Source of the DNA: JBGTBD01 sp041749475
GTDB lineage: Bacteria > Pseudomonadota > Alphaproteobacteria > Rickettsiales > UBA998
DNA length: 64,000 nucleotides
Direction: 5' to 3'
NCBI GenBank assembly: GCA_041749475.1
Contig: JBGTBD010000019.1
Location: forward strand, 18,686-82,685
Positions 25,913-37,065 of the stretch are shown here, piece by piece (the first letter of the stretch is position 1; each line of letters opens with the position of its first letter). Below the pieces are notes generated by a model that searched no databases, had not been told where the DNA came from, and saw only the letters and a program-made list of their open reading frames with translations. Position numbers and translations under genes: made by a program.

Positions 25913-27766
25913 ATGATAGAATCGCTGATACTTTGGGCCGGGCCACAACTTCATATGTGGGTGACGTTCGGCTTCATCGGGCTGGCGGTGATTCTTTATG
26001 CCTCTGACCGCCTCCCCATCGAGGTGACCTCGCTCATCCTCCTATCCTCAATGATGATGTTCTTCCAGATCGTCCCCTACACTAAAGCGGACGGCACAGT
26101 TTTCACCGCCAAAGACTTGATCGCCGGATTCGGCAACGATTCGCTGCTCGCCGTCCTCGCCTTGCTGGTGATGGGTCAGGCGGTGACCCGAACGGATTCG
26201 CTGCATATGATCCCGAAAATCATCATCCGCGTCTTTCGCGGCAACCGCTTTTTCTCCCTCGCCGCGGTAGTGTTCTGCGTCATCGCGACGAGCGCATTCG
26301 TCAACGACACGCCTACCTGCATTATTTATATGCCTGTGTTCCTTGCCCTTGCCACACAGTTGAAGCTCTCCCCCTCCCGTGTCATGATACCGCTTTCTTA
26401 TTCCTGCATTCTGGGCGGGACCTTGACGCTCATCGGTTCCTCCACCAACCTGCTGGTCTCCGGGTCGCTGCAATCACTAAGCGGTAAGCCGCTCGGCATG
26501 TTTGATTTTACCCTGCCGGGTCTCTTTATTGCGGCGGTGGGGTTTTTCTATATCGCCTTCATCCTTCCCCGTTTGCTGCCTGACCGTCAGTCCCCCGATA
26601 CGCATTTGATGGGGGATAAAAAACGCCAGTTCGTCATCCAGTTGGAAATCGACGCAGGCTCGAACCTCATCGGCAAATCCATCGCGGCGGAGAACCTGTT
26701 GGGTGATGATATTTCACTGCGCATGTTACAACGCAACGAACACGCCTATCTCGCCCCGTTTGACGAGCCCATCCGCATCCGCCCGTTCGACGTGCTGGTG
26801 CTGACCGCCACCAAGGAAGCCTTGATTCGCTTAATAGCCGAGGAGGGGAAGCAGCATTATGGCCGCATCTCCACGCTTGATTCCCCCGGCATCCAGTTGC
26901 AGGACAAGGCCGAAAAACTGATGCTGACCGAAGTCCTCATCACGCCTGCGTCCAAACTCATCGGCCAGAATATCGAGCAGATCGGGTTCTATCATGAGTT
27001 CCATTGCACCGTTGTTGGCATCCAACGCAAATCGCGCATGATCAGCTCGCGCATGACCGAGATTCGCCTTGCTGCGGGGGACATCCTGATGGTGATGGGC
27101 ACGCGCGAGCAATTGGACGTGCTGCGCCAGTCCAAGGATTTCATCCTGATGGAATGGTCGGTATACGAACTGCCATCCCAACGCAACGCCTTGAAGGTTA
27201 ATCTCATATTCGGCGGGATGGTGGCCGTCGCCGCCTTCGGCATCCTGCCCGTCTATATTGCGTCGTTCGTCGCCGTGCTGTTGGTGTTGATGACCGGATG
27301 CCTGACCACGCGGCAGGCCATCCGTGCCGTGGACGCGCAGATCATCATGCTGGTCGCCGCGGGCTTCGGGCTGGCGCTCGCGCTGGAGCTGACCGGAGGC
27401 GCGATCTACCTTGCCGCCTTGATCGTCGATGTGGTGCAGGGCGCGAACCCTGTATGGGTGATGTCGGCGATGTTCGGCGTGATGGCTTTCTGCACCAATG
27501 TTCTCAGCAATAACGCCACTGCTCTGCTCTTCACCCCCATCGCCTACCGGACGGCGCAGGAGTTGGGCGTAGAACCGGCGATGTTTGTCCACGCGGTGAT
27601 CTTTGCGTCCAACTGCTGCTCGTTTGCGACGCCTATCGGCTTCCAGACCAACCTGTTAGTGATGGGCCCCGGCCATTATAAATTCACTGATTATTTCCGC
27701 GCCGGCATTCCGCTGATGGTAATGGTATGGGCAACCTACACGGCATTCTGTTTTATGTATTATTAG
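25913..27766 (+). CDS. SLC13/DASS family permease with two TrkA-C (RCK_C) domains
   Basis: A 617-residue inner-membrane transporter. Two halves of membrane helices carry the paired motifs of this family: FVNDTPTCIIYMPV with GGTLTLIGSSTNLLVSG in the first, and LSNNATALLFTPIA with FATPIGFQTNLLVMGPG in the second. Between them, about residues 235-420, lie two TrkA-C type regulatory domains (AGSNLIGKSI and PASKLIGQNI starts). Relatives move sulfate, dicarboxylates or similar anions with sodium; the substrate is not set here. It follows bioA by 12 bases with GGAG-type signal, so may be co-transcribed. Confidence 0.85.
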   Translation: MIESLILWAGPQLHMWVTFGFIGLAVILYASDRLPIEVTSLILLSSMMMFFQIVPYTKADGTVFTAKDLIAGFGNDSLLAVLALLVMGQAVTRTDSLHMIPKIIIRVFRGNRFFSLAAVVFCVIATSAFVNDTPTCIIYMPVFLALATQLKLSPSRVMIPLSYSCILGGTLTLIGSSTNLLVSGSLQSLSGKPLGMFDFTLPGLFIAAVGFFYIAFILPRLLPDRQSPDTHLMGDKKRQFVIQLEIDAGSNLIGKSIAAENLLGDDISLRMLQRNEHAYLAPFDEPIRIRPFDVLVLTATKEALIRLIAEEGKQHYGRISTLDSPGIQLQDKAEKLMLTEVLITPASKLIGQNIEQIGFYHEFHCTVVGIQRKSRMISSRMTEIRLAAGDILMVMGTREQLDVLRQSKDFILMEWSVYELPSQRNALKVNLIFGGMVAVAAFGILPVYIASFVAVLLVLMTGCLTTRQAIRAVDAQIIMLVAAGFGLALALELTGGAIYLAALIVDVVQGANPVWVMSAMFGVMAFCTNVLSNNATALLFTPIAYRTAQELGVEPAMFVHAVIFASNCCSFATPIGFQTNLLVMGPGHYKFTDYFRAGIPLMVMVWATYTAFCFMYY

Positions 27767-27769
27767 AGA

Positions 27770-29269
27770 CTATTTGGCGGGGTTTTCTGTTTCAGGGACA
27801 GCGTCGTCATCCACCACATTATCATCTTTCAGAGTGTCAGCGGGTGCAGATGTTTCTGTAACATCCCACCCGCCACCCAGCGCCTGCATCATATCGACCG
27901 CAGCGGCCAGACGCGCCCGGGCGGCGTCCGCTTCATCCAGTTGAGCGCTGAACAAGCTGCGCTGCGCATCCAGCACTTCCAGATAATCCGAATACCCCGC
28001 GTCATAACGCAGATTGGCGAGCCTCAGGCTTTCCCGCAGCGCCGCGACGCGCTCCTGCAGGGCGAGAAGGTAATCCTCTGAATTGTCCTGCGCCGACATC
28101 GCGTTCATCACATCCTGAAACGCCACCCGTACGGCTTGCGCATACGTGATATTCGCCTGTTCGTTGCGTGAATCTGCCGCTTCCACATTCGCGGTAGTAC
28201 GCCCGAAATCGATCAGCGGCCCCGCCAGCCCACCTCCCGCCTGCCAGTACCGGGCGGAGGAGGAAAGAAGATCATCCGCCTCGCGGCTGGATAATCCGAG
28301 CAATGCGGAAAGCGAAATCGTCGGGAAATAATCCGCACGGGCGACACCTATATCGGTATTACTGGCGATGAGGGCCTGCTCTGCCGCGCGTATGTCTGGA
28401 CGACGCTCCAGCAGCGAGGAAGGAAGCTCTTGCGGCAAAATGGGCGGAACGGTAATGTCAGTGAGCGACTTCCCCCGCTCCGGTGCGGATTCCACCAGCG
28501 CTTTGGGTGAGCGGCCCAGCAATACCGAGAGCGCATTGGCCTGTTGGTCACGTGCTTGTTTCAACTGTGCGATGGACGCCTTCGCCGTGGCAAGTTCTGA
28601 TTCCGCCTGACGTAAATCCAACTCGGAAATTGCCCCGGCCTTGAACTGCTTGCCGCGATATGCGTAGGAGTCATCCCGCGATGTCAGCGTCTCCTCCGCG
28701 ATCTGCAATTGTGCGTCGAGCGACCGCAGCGCGAAATAGCCACGCGCCGTATCGCTGAGCACGGCGAGCCGTATCGCATCGCGATTCGCCTCCACCGAAA
28801 GCAATTGCGCCCGCGCTGATGCGCTCGCATTAGCAAGCCTGCACCATAAATCGATCTCATAGGACAGCACCCCTGCGATACTGAATGTATTATACGGTTT
28901 TGCACCCGTGGATGCGACAAGTCCTGTCAACGCTTCCTCGCTATTTCCTGTGCGAACGGCGGAACCTTGTACTTCCAGCAACGGCAACTGGTTCGCACGC
29001 TGGAAAGAGAGTATCGCCCGCGCCTCGCTGACACGCGCGGCAGCGGTGAGTATATCCGCATTATTCTTCCTCGCCTCGGTGATGAGGTCATTCAGTACCG
29101 GGTCTTGGAACTGTTCCCACCACGCGATATCCACCTTGGAAAGCGCTGCCGTATCCGTCGGCCCCTGTTCCCACGGCCATGTGCCGGGCAGGTCGAACGC
29201 AGGTTTTTCATACTCCAACCCCACCGAGCAGGCGGTGCATAAAAGCAGCGGAAGAAGCCATTTACGCAT
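27770..29269 (-). CDS. Outer-membrane efflux lipoprotein, OprM/NodT family
   Basis: TolC-like channel of the tripartite efflux pump, 499 residues. Signal with lipobox LLCTAC; Ser follows the Cys, consistent with export to the outer membrane. Two OEP repeats follow, marked by [14 protein letters not shown] and [15 protein letters not shown]. The C-terminal tail is acidic and low-complexity. It overlaps the end of the transporter gene by 8 bases and is the last gene of the operon. It converges with the SLC13 gene, three bases apart. Confidence 0.93.
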   Translation of the reverse strand: MRKWLLPLLLCTACSVGLEYEKPAFDLPGTWPWEQGPTDTAALSKVDIAWWEQFQDPVLNDLITEARKNNADILTAAARVSEARAILSFQRANQLPLLEVQGSAVRTGNSEEALTGLVASTGAKPYNTFSIAGVLSYEIDLWCRLANASASARAQLLSVEANRDAIRLAVLSDTARGYFALRSLDAQLQIAEETLTSRDDSYAYRGKQFKAGAISELDLRQAESELATAKASIAQLKQARDQQANALSVLLGRSPKALVESAPERGKSLTDITVPPILPQELPSSLLERRPDIRAAEQALIASNTDIGVARADYFPTISLSALLGLSSREADDLLSSSARYWQAGGGLAGPLIDFGRTTANVEAADSRNEQANITYAQAVRVAFQDVMNAMSAQDNSEDYLLALQERVAALRESLRLANLRYDAGYSDYLEVLDAQRSLFSAQLDEADAARARLAAAVDMMQALGGGWDVTETSAPADTLKDDNVVDDDAVPETENPAK

Positions 29270-32200
29270 GATGCTCTCCCTGTGGCGGCAAAGGCTGATG
29301 CGGCGGTGGCGCAGGGCGGCGCTTCTTCTTGCGGTCGGTCAGGTGCGAGATGATGAGATAGAACATCGGGATGAAGAAGGTCGCGATGATAGTCGCCGCC
29401 AACATCCCGCCGATGACGCCCGTGCCGATGGAGTGCCGCGCCGACGCACCCGCCCCCGTGCTGATAGCCAGCGGCAGGCAGCCGAGGATGAAGGCGAGCG
29501 AGGTCATGACGATAGGACGGAAGCGGAGCTTTGCCGCATCCATCGCCGCTTCATAGGCCGTTGCTCCTTCTTGTCGGCGGATGACAGCGAATTCGACGAT
29601 GAGGATGGCATTCTTCGCCGCCAAGCCGATGAGCGTCAATAAGCCCACCTGGAAATATACATCATTGCTCAACCCCCGCATCCACACCGCCAATGCCGCA
29701 CCGAACACCGCGAAGGGTACGGTTGCGAGTACGGCGATGGGAAGCGACCAGCGCTCATAAAGCGCAGCGAGGATCAGGAACACCATGATCAGCCCGAAGA
29801 TAAATGCATTGGTGCTGGCTCCGCTGGCTGCGCGTTCCTGATAGGCAGCACCCGTCCATTGCAGCGCATAATTCTGGCCCAGCGCTTCCGCAGCGACCTC
29901 TTCCATCGCGGTAAGTGCATCACCCGAACTATAGCCCGGTGCCGGGCTTCCGATTATTTTTGCCGCCGGAAAGATGTTATACCGTTCCAGTAAGTCAGGA
30001 CCAATGATGCGCTCGACCGTGACCAATGAATCGAGCGGGATCATACTGCCGTCATTCGAACGCACGAACACCTGCCGCAAATCCTCTGGCTTCTCACGGA
30101 ACTCCGCTTCAGCTTGCAGGGAGACACGGAACGTCCGGCCATAGATATTGAAATCATTGACGTAGAAACTGCCGAACGTCGCTTGCATTGCGGCAAAGAC
30201 GGAATTGACCGGAACGCCCAGCGCTTTCGCTTTCTCGCGATCCAGCTCTACGAAATATTGCGGCACGTTGGCGGTGAAAGTAGTATTAAGCCCTGTGAGC
30301 TCAGGCCGTTTGCCTGCAGCCGCAATCAGCTTGGTTGTCGCCTCGGCGAGGCTTTTCACGTCGCCACCGCTACGATCCTGCAAATACGCCTCCCACCCTC
30401 CGGTGATACTGATGCCGGTAATAGGCGGCGGGTTGATGGCGATGACAAAGGATTCTTTCAGATCGGATGCCAGCCCCATGAACCGCCCGATGAGGCTCCA
30501 TGCGCTGGACTCATTCGCCGTGCGCTCACCCCAATCCTTGAAGGTGACAAAGGAGACGGCGGAGCTGGATTTTTGTGAACGGCTCAATATATCGAACCCG
30601 GAGAAGGTGGTGATGTTGGCGACTTCATCCTGTGCCTTGATGCGTTTGCTGAGTTCCTCCGTCACCTTCTTGGTGCGGCTGAGCGACGCTCCCGCAGGCA
30701 GGTTAGTGGCGACGAAGGCGTATCCCTGATCTTCCTCAGGTACGAGCGCGCTGGGGATGTTGGTCATCAGCAGCGCCAGAAGCCCCAGCAGTGCAGCGAA
30801 CATCAGTAGCCCGATACCCGTACGCTTGAGCAGGAACTTCACGCCACTCGTGTAACGCGTGGTATTGCGCTCGAACCAGCTGTTGAACTTGCGGAAGAAC
30901 AGCATCGGCTCCGTGTGATTCTCTTTAATGATGAGTGCGCAGAGCGCAGGCGTCAGCGTCAGGGCAACGATACCGGAGATGATGACGGAGACGGCGATGG
31001 TGATGGCGAACTGCTTATACATCACCCCCGTCATCCCGCCGAGGAATCCGACGGGCACGAACACGGCGCAGAGGACGAGCACGATGGCGATGATGGGGCC
31101 GCTGACCTCTTCCATCGCTTTTAAGGAAGCCTCTTTCGCGGATTTTTTCTCCTCACGCATGATGCGCTCGACATTCTCCAGCACCACGATCGCGTCATCG
31201 ACCACGATCCCGATGGCAAGCACCATGCCGAACAAGGTCAGCAGGTTGATTGAGAATCCCAGCAGATACATCCCCGCAAAGGTTCCGATAAGTGACACGG
31301 GAATAGCGAGTACTGGAATCAGCGTCGCCCGCAGATTCTGCAGGAACAGGAACACGACGATAACGACCAGCACCAGCGCCTCGATGAAGGTCTTGATGAC
31401 TTCCTTGATGGAAACCTGCACGAATTTGGTCGTATCGAACGGGATGACGTAATTCATGCCCTGCGGGAACCGTTTGGAAAGTTCTTCCATCTTTTCGCCA
31501 ACCGCCTGCGTGACCGACAGCGCGTTTGCACCCGGCTGCAAATAGATCCCGAAGGCGATGGAGGGTTTGCCGTTGGTGGCGGCAGAGAAGCCGTAATCCT
31601 GCGCCCCTAATTCCACGCGCGCGACGTCTTTCAGCCGCAGCGTAGCTCCATCAGCATCGGAGCGGAGGATGATGTTTTCGAATTCTTTGGCGTCCATGAA
31701 CCGCCCTTTGGTTGTCACCGTATAGGTGAAAGCCTGCGGGTTATCCATCGGCTCCTGACCGAATTGCCCAGCGGCGAACTGGGAATTCTGCTCGCGGATG
31801 GCGACCGCGATATCTTCCGGCGTCATCTTATATTGTGCGAGCTTGTCCGGACGAATCCAGATGCGCATCGCGTAATCCTTGGCCCCGAACAGGCTCGCAT
31901 CGCCCACGCCCTCGATACGTTTCAATTCGTCGATGACGTTTAGCAGCGCGTAGTTGCTGATATAGATGGTATCGAACTCGTTATTCTCCGCATACATTGC
32001 CACCACCTGCAGGATGGAGCTGGAACGCTTCTTCACCGTCACACCCTGACGGCGCACCTCTTCCGGCAATCGCGCAAGCGCTGCCTGCACCTGGTTGTTA
32101 ACGTCGATAGTCGCCTGATCCGGGTCGGTCCCGATATCGAACGTGACGCTGATACTCATCTGTCCGCTGCTGGAATTGGTCGAGCGCATATAGATCATGT

Positions 32201-32426
32201 TGGGCACGCCGTTGATCTGCTGCTCCAGCGGCGCGGCGACGGTGGAGGCCAGCACTTCCGCGCTTGCCCCCGGATAGGTGGCGGAGACGTTGACTTCCGG
32301 TGGGATAATGTCGGGATATTGCGCGATGGGCAACCCACGCATCGCCGCTAACCCGGCCAACACGATGATGATGGAGATGACGGATGCGAAGACGGGCCGC
32401 TCGATAAAGAAACGCGAGATATTCAC
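29262..32426 (-). CDS. RND multidrug efflux transporter, AcrB/MexB (HAE1) type
   Basis: Proton-driven inner-membrane pump of 1054 residues, normal for HAE1 pumps. Proton-relay residues are seen in [14 protein letters not shown] (Asp-Asp) and [14 protein letters not shown] (Lys); N-terminal [14 protein letters not shown] and the porter-domain [16 protein letters not shown] are typical. Likely exports drugs, detergents or similar; the range cannot be predicted. Starts two bases after the adaptor gene; the C-terminus is a Pro/His-rich tail. Confidence 0.96.
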   Translation of the reverse strand: MNISRFFIERPVFASVISIIIVLAGLAAMRGLPIAQYPDIIPPEVNVSATYPGASAEVLASTVAAPLEQQINGVPNMIYMRSTNSSSGQMSISVTFDIGTDPDQATIDVNNQVQAALARLPEEVRRQGVTVKKRSSSILQVVAMYAENNEFDTIYISNYALLNVIDELKRIEGVGDASLFGAKDYAMRIWIRPDKLAQYKMTPEDIAVAIREQNSQFAAGQFGQEPMDNPQAFTYTVTTKGRFMDAKEFENIILRSDADGATLRLKDVARVELGAQDYGFSAATNGKPSIAFGIYLQPGANALSVTQAVGEKMEELSKRFPQGMNYVIPFDTTKFVQVSIKEVIKTFIEALVLVVIVVFLFLQNLRATLIPVLAIPVSLIGTFAGMYLLGFSINLLTLFGMVLAIGIVVDDAIVVLENVERIMREEKKSAKEASLKAMEEVSGPIIAIVLVLCAVFVPVGFLGGMTGVMYKQFAITIAVSVIISGIVALTLTPALCALIIKENHTEPMLFFRKFNSWFERNTTRYTSGVKFLLKRTGIGLLMFAALLGLLALLMTNIPSALVPEEDQGYAFVATNLPAGASLSRTKKVTEELSKRIKAQDEVANITTFSGFDILSRSQKSSSAVSFVTFKDWGERTANESSAWSLIGRFMGLASDLKESFVIAINPPPITGISITGGWEAYLQDRSGGDVKSLAEATTKLIAAAGKRPELTGLNTTFTANVPQYFVELDREKAKALGVPVNSVFAAMQATFGSFYVNDFNIYGRTFRVSLQAEAEFREKPEDLRQVFVRSNDGSMIPLDSLVTVERIIGPDLLERYNIFPAAKIIGSPAPGYSSGDALTAMEEVAAEALGQNYALQWTGAAYQERAASGASTNAFIFGLIMVFLILAALYERWSLPIAVLATVPFAVFGAALAVWMRGLSNDVYFQVGLLTLIGLAAKNAILIVEFAVIRRQEGATAYEAAMDAAKLRFRPIVMTSLAFILGCLPLAISTGAGASARHSIGTGVIGGMLAATIIATFFIPMFYLIISHLTDRKKKRRPAPPPHQPLPPQGEHHA

Positions 32427-32428
32427 CG

Positions 32429-33637
32429 TTAGTCCTTTGTACTGGAAGGTTCCGCCGCCTCTTCCGGCGTTGCGTCTTCCGCAGGAGTTTTCTCACTCGG
32501 TGCAGCCGCATCTGGCTGTTTTTCGGCTTTGATTTTCTGCGCGGCTTCTTCCGCTGTCGTAACCTTCACGGGGGAATCGGGACGGACGCGGATGACCCCT
32601 TCGGTGATGATCTGCTCGCCGCCCTTCAATCCGCTCTCGATGATTTGCCGTTCCCCGACTAGCATCCCGAGAGTCACGGGGATGACCTTGGCTTTGCCTT
32701 CATGGACGCCGTAGACATATGTCCCCTCTGGCCCCTGCATCACCGCCTTTGCGGGGAGAGTGATGACGCCGACGCGGGTAAATCCTTTAACGACGACGCG
32801 TACGAACTGGCCGGGCATCAATTCGCCTTTGGCGTTACCTACAATGGCGCGCGTCCGCACTGTGCCGGTGCTAGTGTCGATGATACTGTCCGTGAAATCG
32901 ATCACCCCCTCCTGAGAGTAGGTCTGGCCGCTGCCTATCACGATTTCCGCCCGCAATTTCTTATCCTTGGGCAACGTCATTTTGCCGGAGGTCAGCATCT
33001 CCCGCTGCTGCATCGCCTCGGAATCCGGCATCGCGAAATTTACATAGAGCGGGTCGAGCTGCGTGAGGTGCGTTAACAAGCTGGTATCCGCCGTGACCAG
33101 GCTGCCTTCGGAGAACACCTCCCTGCTCGTGATGCCGTTTATCGGCGCGGTGACGGTGGTGTAGTCGAGGTTGATGCGCGCAGTCCGCGCATCGGCCTTC
33201 GCCTGCTCATAAGTGGATTTAGACATGTCGTAATCGCGGCCGCTGATGGCGTTCTCGGTATGCAGCGATTGCGCGCGCTTGAAATCCTGCTCGGCTTCGC
33301 GCAGTGAGGCTTCCGCCTTGGCCAGTTCTGCCTCGAACGGGCGAGGATCGATACGGAACAAGAGCTGCCCCTTTTTGACCATACTGCCTTCGACGTAAGC
33401 GCGCTTCATGATGATGCCGCTGACGCGGGAACGGATTTCCACCTCGCGCGACCCTGCGGTGCGCCCGGCATATTCAAAGGTGACGGGGATGTCCTGAGAG
33501 GCCGCCTGTTCCACCAGCACTTCCGGCGGGGGAGGGGCTTTGGCCTCTTTCTTGTCGTCCTTACAGGCAACCAGAAGGAATATCACCGCACAGAGCGCCA
33601 GTGATCGGCTGACAGGATTACGCGAATTACTCCTCAT
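32429..33637 (-). CDS. RND efflux periplasmic adaptor (AcrA-like lipoprotein)
   Basis: Membrane fusion protein of 402 residues. Lipobox FLLVAC anchors it to the inner membrane; then barrel-sandwich and hairpin regions ([33 protein letters not shown], coiled region to about 200, [15 protein letters not shown]) and a Lys/Glu-rich tail. Start at 33637 with GGGAGG upstream; the longer frame would run into the operator. First gene of the efflux operon, divergent from tetR. Confidence 0.94.
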   Translation of the reverse strand: MRSNSRNPVSRSLALCAVIFLLVACKDDKKEAKAPPPPEVLVEQAASQDIPVTFEYAGRTAGSREVEIRSRVSGIIMKRAYVEGSMVKKGQLLFRIDPRPFEAELAKAEASLREAEQDFKRAQSLHTENAISGRDYDMSKSTYEQAKADARTARINLDYTTVTAPINGITSREVFSEGSLVTADTSLLTHLTQLDPLYVNFAMPDSEAMQQREMLTSGKMTLPKDKKLRAEIVIGSGQTYSQEGVIDFTDSIIDTSTGTVRTRAIVGNAKGELMPGQFVRVVVKGFTRVGVITLPAKAVMQGPEGTYVYGVHEGKAKVIPVTLGMLVGERQIIESGLKGGEQIITEGVIRVRPDSPVKVTTAEEAAQKIKAEKQPDAAAPSEKTPAEDATPEEAAEPSSTKD

Positions 33638-33670
33638 ACGACACTTCCTCCCAAAACATCTCGACAATAT

Positions 33671-33688
33671 ACATACATGCATGTATGT
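33671..33688. promoter_or_regulatory. Perfect 18-base palindrome, probable AcrR/TtgR-type operator
   Basis: ACATACATGCATGTATGT reads the same on both strands. It lies 34 bases before the adaptor start and 67 before the TetR gene start, in the only gap between them. E. coli AcrR and Pseudomonas TtgR bind similar TACATACA-type sites, so this is most likely the TetR binding site controlling both its own gene and the pump. Confidence 0.8.
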
Positions 33689-33754
33689 TTGTAAACATAA
33701 ATATCATCTTCACGTAGAGATGAGCACATAAATTTTCGACATGAAAGAGACGAG

Positions 33755-34363
33755 ATGAGCCGTCGGACGAAGGAAGAATCACAGCACACGCGCGAGATGC
33801 TGCTCGATGCGGCGGAAAGCCTGTTCTTCGCCAAAGGCGTGACCTGCACCACCCTCGAGGAAATCGCCCGCGAAGCGGGTGTGACGCGCGGCGCGTTCTA
33901 CTGGCATTTCAAGAATAAATGCGAACTCTTCAACGCTATACACGACCGTGTGAAACTGCCGATGGACGCACTGTTCGATCAGTATATCGCCACCAAAGGC
34001 CCGTTGGAGGGCTTGCAGGAAATATGCCTTTACGCCTTGAAACATCTTATCTCGAACGAACGACAACAGCGGGTCTTCACCATCACCTTGTTCAAATGCG
34101 AACAGGTGGAGACATTGCGTAATGAGGAAGGCTGGCATCAGAAGAAATTCAAGGAGACCATCAGCCGCTGCGAAAAAGCATTCGCCGCCGCCCAGAAGGA
34201 AAAACGATTGGCCGCAGGCATCACCCCGCATCAGGCCGCACTGGCGCTTCACGCGTATATGAACGGCATTTTCGCCGATTATCTGCGTAACCGTTCATCC
34301 TACGACCTCAAGAAACACGCTCCGGCGCTGGTTGCCGTGTTTTTCCGCGGCATCCAGTCTTAA
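33755..34363 (+). CDS. TetR family repressor of the adjacent efflux pump (AcrR/TtgR type)
   Basis: A 202-residue regulator. N-terminal helix-turn-helix TTLEEIAREAGVTRGAFYWHF (residues about 31-51, quoted in family order) is of the AcrR/MexZ/TtgR kind; the C-terminal part has the MAATS-type ligand domain (FTITLFKCEQVETLRNEE, ending in YLRNRSSYDLKK). Divergent from the pump operon across a perfect palindrome, the standard layout for a drug-sensing local repressor. Confidence 0.93.
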   Translation: MSRRTKEESQHTREMLLDAAESLFFAKGVTCTTLEEIAREAGVTRGAFYWHFKNKCELFNAIHDRVKLPMDALFDQYIATKGPLEGLQEICLYALKHLISNERQQRVFTITLFKCEQVETLRNEEGWHQKKFKETISRCEKAFAAAQKEKRLAAGITPHQAALALHAYMNGIFADYLRNRSSYDLKKHAPALVAVFFRGIQS

Positions 34364-34465
34364 TGCGCCTTTATCCTCTCTTGAGGTATTGCCCTGCGCC
34401 CGCTATCGAATCATGACCCTCTCTCCGGCATGATGCTCTCATAACCCCGCCTGATGGAGAGATAT

Positions 34466-34786
34466 ATGAAGCGTAATTACAATGTAAAAAATAAGCACCC
34501 GATGCTTTTCCTGCTGCTGGCAACATCTATTGTCGTAGCGCCGCTCGTTGCTTCTGCGACTGGCCCCGGTGTGTCGGACGCTCCCATTAACCCCGCAGTG
34601 CGCGCGGACTCGGTACGCCCGACCGATAACGGATTTGCATCTCCCTCTGAAATGCGTACGAGCGACAATTACATCGAGCAGGATCATAACAACCCCATGG
34701 AAGATCGCCACAATGACCCCGTCACCTCTGGCTCCTCTGTGGAGCGTTCCTACTCGCCATCGTATAATGTGAATGACCGCATGTAG
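34466..34786 (+). CDS. Small exported hydrophilic protein, unknown
   Basis: A 106-residue protein with a basic start (MKRNYN), a hydrophobic signal core at about 15-30 and a likely cleavage after VASA. The mature 75 residues are polar, rich in Asn, Asp, Pro and Ser, with no Cys and no recognised domain, so possibly disordered in the periplasm. The ATG at 34466 has GGAGAG six bases upstream; an in-frame ATG 12 bases earlier overlaps that signal. Followed by a strong hairpin. Confidence 0.6.
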   Translation: MKRNYNVKNKHPMLFLLLATSIVVAPLVASATGPGVSDAPINPAVRADSVRPTDNGFASPSEMRTSDNYIEQDHNNPMEDRHNDPVTSGSSVERSYSPSYNVNDRM

Positions 34787-34810
34787 GCGCGGCGGTTATT
34801 TGCATTCGTG

Positions 34811-34844
34811 CAAAGGCACCTCACGAACCCCGGAGGTGCCTTTG
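34811..34844. terminator. Perfect 12-bp hairpin between convergent genes
   Basis: CAAAGGCACCTC at 34811-34822 pairs perfectly with GAGGTGCCTTTG at 34833-34844 around a 10-base loop. It lies between the small exported protein and the VWA gene, which converge, so it could stop transcripts from both sides. There is no long T run after it on the plus strand, so it may act as an RNA 3' end stabiliser. Confidence 0.6.
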
Positions 34845-34876
34845 CCACATTTAAACCAAATTCATCTTAGTGATAC

Positions 34877-37057
34877 TTATTGTTGCTGGATATAATCTAC
34901 GCCGCCTTCATTGCCCCGGCTACCCGGCGGAATCTCGTAAGCCGGCACAACTACGCTATCACTAACTCCCGGTGTGATGTTCTGTTGAGGCGCTTGCAGG
35001 CCGGACGCCAGCTCTACCAGCTTGATGAATTCATGACGGTAGCCGAACGCATCCTTACCCTTGCCGGACTTGGCGAGCGTCGCAATATCCGTGTAAGAAA
35101 AATCACGTAAGCCAGCTTCCTGCTTCAGCTTCTGGCCGAATGCAGCGACCGAGATGGCAAACCGTGCATCATCGGAGGCTTTTCTCAGCGAGTCCACTTC
35201 CAGCGCCCGGTCGATAGCAGTGGTGATGAGGCGGCTTTTGCTTTCCTTCGGCAATTTATAGCGAATCTTCAGGAAGCCATATTCATCGGCATTTCCAGAA
35301 GATGCTTTCTCTTCAGCCTTCTTGCCATAGCGCAATGGATCGACAGTACCTTTCGCACCTTTGGGCGTGATCTCGTAGATCGCGGTGACGGCATGGCCTG
35401 CTCCAATATCCCCGGCATCGACCTTGTCGTTATTGAAATCCTCGCGCTTCAACATACGCGTCTCATACCCGATCAGCCGATATTCGGAAACCGCCGTAGG
35501 ATTGAACTCCACCTGCAATTTCACATCTTTCGCGATGGGGAAGAGGGTGGACGTCGCCTCATGCACCAGCACTTTCTGGGCTTCCTGAATGGTGTCGATA
35601 TAGGCTGCATTACCATTACCGTTCTGCGCCAACTCCTGCATCAGAAGGTCGTTGTAATTCCCCTCACCGAAGCCGATGACGGAGAGGAACACCCCCGTCT
35701 CCCGTTTCTGCTCGACGTACTTCTTCAACTCTTCTGGGTCGGTGATGCCGACATTGAAATCTCCATCCGTCGCCAGGATAACGCGGTTGACGCCCTTCTT
35801 ATCGAAACTCTTCTCCGCCAACGCATACGCTTCCGCGATACCCGCTGCTCCAGCCGTGGAACCGCCCGCCTGCAACCGGTTCAGCACCGCGAAGATTTTC
35901 TCTTTGTCGGAGATTTGCGTCGGCTTCAACTCCACCCCGGCCCCACCGGCATAGGTGACGATGCTGACCGTATCGTCTTTATCGAGATGGTTGACGAGCA
36001 ACTTCAACGAACTGAGCAGCAGCGGCAATTTATCCTGCTCATACATCGACCCCGACGTATCAATCAGGAATACAAGATTACTGCGCGGCGTCTCGCCTTT
36101 ATCGACATCAAATCCTTTGATACCGATATGCACCAGTTTATTCCCCTTATGCCACGGTGACGGGGCGACGGTGATGCTGGGCTTGAACGGCACGGCCTTG
36201 CTCTCCGGCAGTGCGTAATCATAATCGAAATAATTGATCATCTCTTCGATACGAACCATGCTCGCATCAGGCAACTGCCCGTAATTCAACTGGCGACGAA
36301 CAAAGGCATAGGACGCGGTATCGACATCGATGGAGAAGGTGGAGACCGGCTCCTCACTCACCAGCTTGACGCTGTTGCTTTCGACCTCCTTGAACTGGTC
36401 ATTGCCTTGCGGCATCGTATAGACATCCGGCGCATAAGGCATTGGAGCGATCATCGCTTGCGGAGCTTCCATCGCTGCCATGCGGTTCATACTCATGTCA
36501 GAGGAAGATGACGAAGCAGCTTCTCCAATTGCTGAGGCTACATGATCCGCTCCCGCGTCGTTTGCAGCGTCGGCCACGACAGGAGGTGGCGGTGCAGGGG
36601 GAACAGGCTGAATGCTAGAAGGGGCTAAAAAATTACCAATAGGTTCTGAGGGATTTAACGGTGTATCCGGCATGACTGCGGATTCCCGGGCCGTATCATT
36701 GAGCGAGGATTTCGGGAATGAGGCGATTTGCTCCCCTCGTTTCGGCTCCGAAACCGATGTCAATTGCAACGTCTCATCCTGCTTCATATCCTGAAATTGA
36801 TCCCAGCTCAGCACTCCGACGGCGAGTACCATCGCGGCGGCGGTTCCGGCGTAAAGATGACGTGTATTCATAAAAATGCTCCTGTCTATGGTGGTTGTAT
36901 CCATTAGACGGGAGAGGAATCCTTTTCCTTGGGTGCGCGACGCGCTTTTTTTCTCAAAAACAGCAAGTGACTGTTTAATGGCTTCTTTTTCCGCCTCCTC
37001 GCGCGGGGAGGGGATGGGCAGGTCGGATAATAATCTTTTTAAATCGTCGTCTTTCAT
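34877..37057 (-). CDS. VWA domain membrane protein (YfbK-like, DUF3520), possible anti-sigma partner
   Basis: A 726-residue protein. A short cytoplasmic-like N-terminal segment (about 1-70, charged, MKDDDLKRLLSDLP) precedes one membrane helix (about 77-95), a Pro/Ala/Ser-rich linker, then a Yfbk-type N-terminal domain (FSIDVDTASYAFVRRQL), a von Willebrand A domain with MIDAS DTSGS in FLIDTSGSMYEQD, and the DUF3520 C-terminal region (RFAISVAAFGQKLK). Start at 37057 with GAGGGTGAT upstream; it follows the ECF sigma gene by 8 bases. That layout resembles sigma/anti-sigma pairs, so the N-terminal segment may hold the sigma factor; this is inference. Confidence 0.85.
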   Translation of the reverse strand: MKDDDLKRLLSDLPIPSPREEAEKEAIKQSLAVFEKKSASRTQGKGFLSRLMDTTTIDRSIFMNTRHLYAGTAAAMVLAVGVLSWDQFQDMKQDETLQLTSVSEPKRGEQIASFPKSSLNDTARESAVMPDTPLNPSEPIGNFLAPSSIQPVPPAPPPPVVADAANDAGADHVASAIGEAASSSSSDMSMNRMAAMEAPQAMIAPMPYAPDVYTMPQGNDQFKEVESNSVKLVSEEPVSTFSIDVDTASYAFVRRQLNYGQLPDASMVRIEEMINYFDYDYALPESKAVPFKPSITVAPSPWHKGNKLVHIGIKGFDVDKGETPRSNLVFLIDTSGSMYEQDKLPLLLSSLKLLVNHLDKDDTVSIVTYAGGAGVELKPTQISDKEKIFAVLNRLQAGGSTAGAAGIAEAYALAEKSFDKKGVNRVILATDGDFNVGITDPEELKKYVEQKRETGVFLSVIGFGEGNYNDLLMQELAQNGNGNAAYIDTIQEAQKVLVHEATSTLFPIAKDVKLQVEFNPTAVSEYRLIGYETRMLKREDFNNDKVDAGDIGAGHAVTAIYEITPKGAKGTVDPLRYGKKAEEKASSGNADEYGFLKIRYKLPKESKSRLITTAIDRALEVDSLRKASDDARFAISVAAFGQKLKQEAGLRDFSYTDIATLAKSGKGKDAFGYRHEFIKLVELASGLQAPQQNITPGVSDSVVVPAYEIPPGSRGNEGGVDYIQQQ

Positions 37058-37065
37058 ATCACCCT

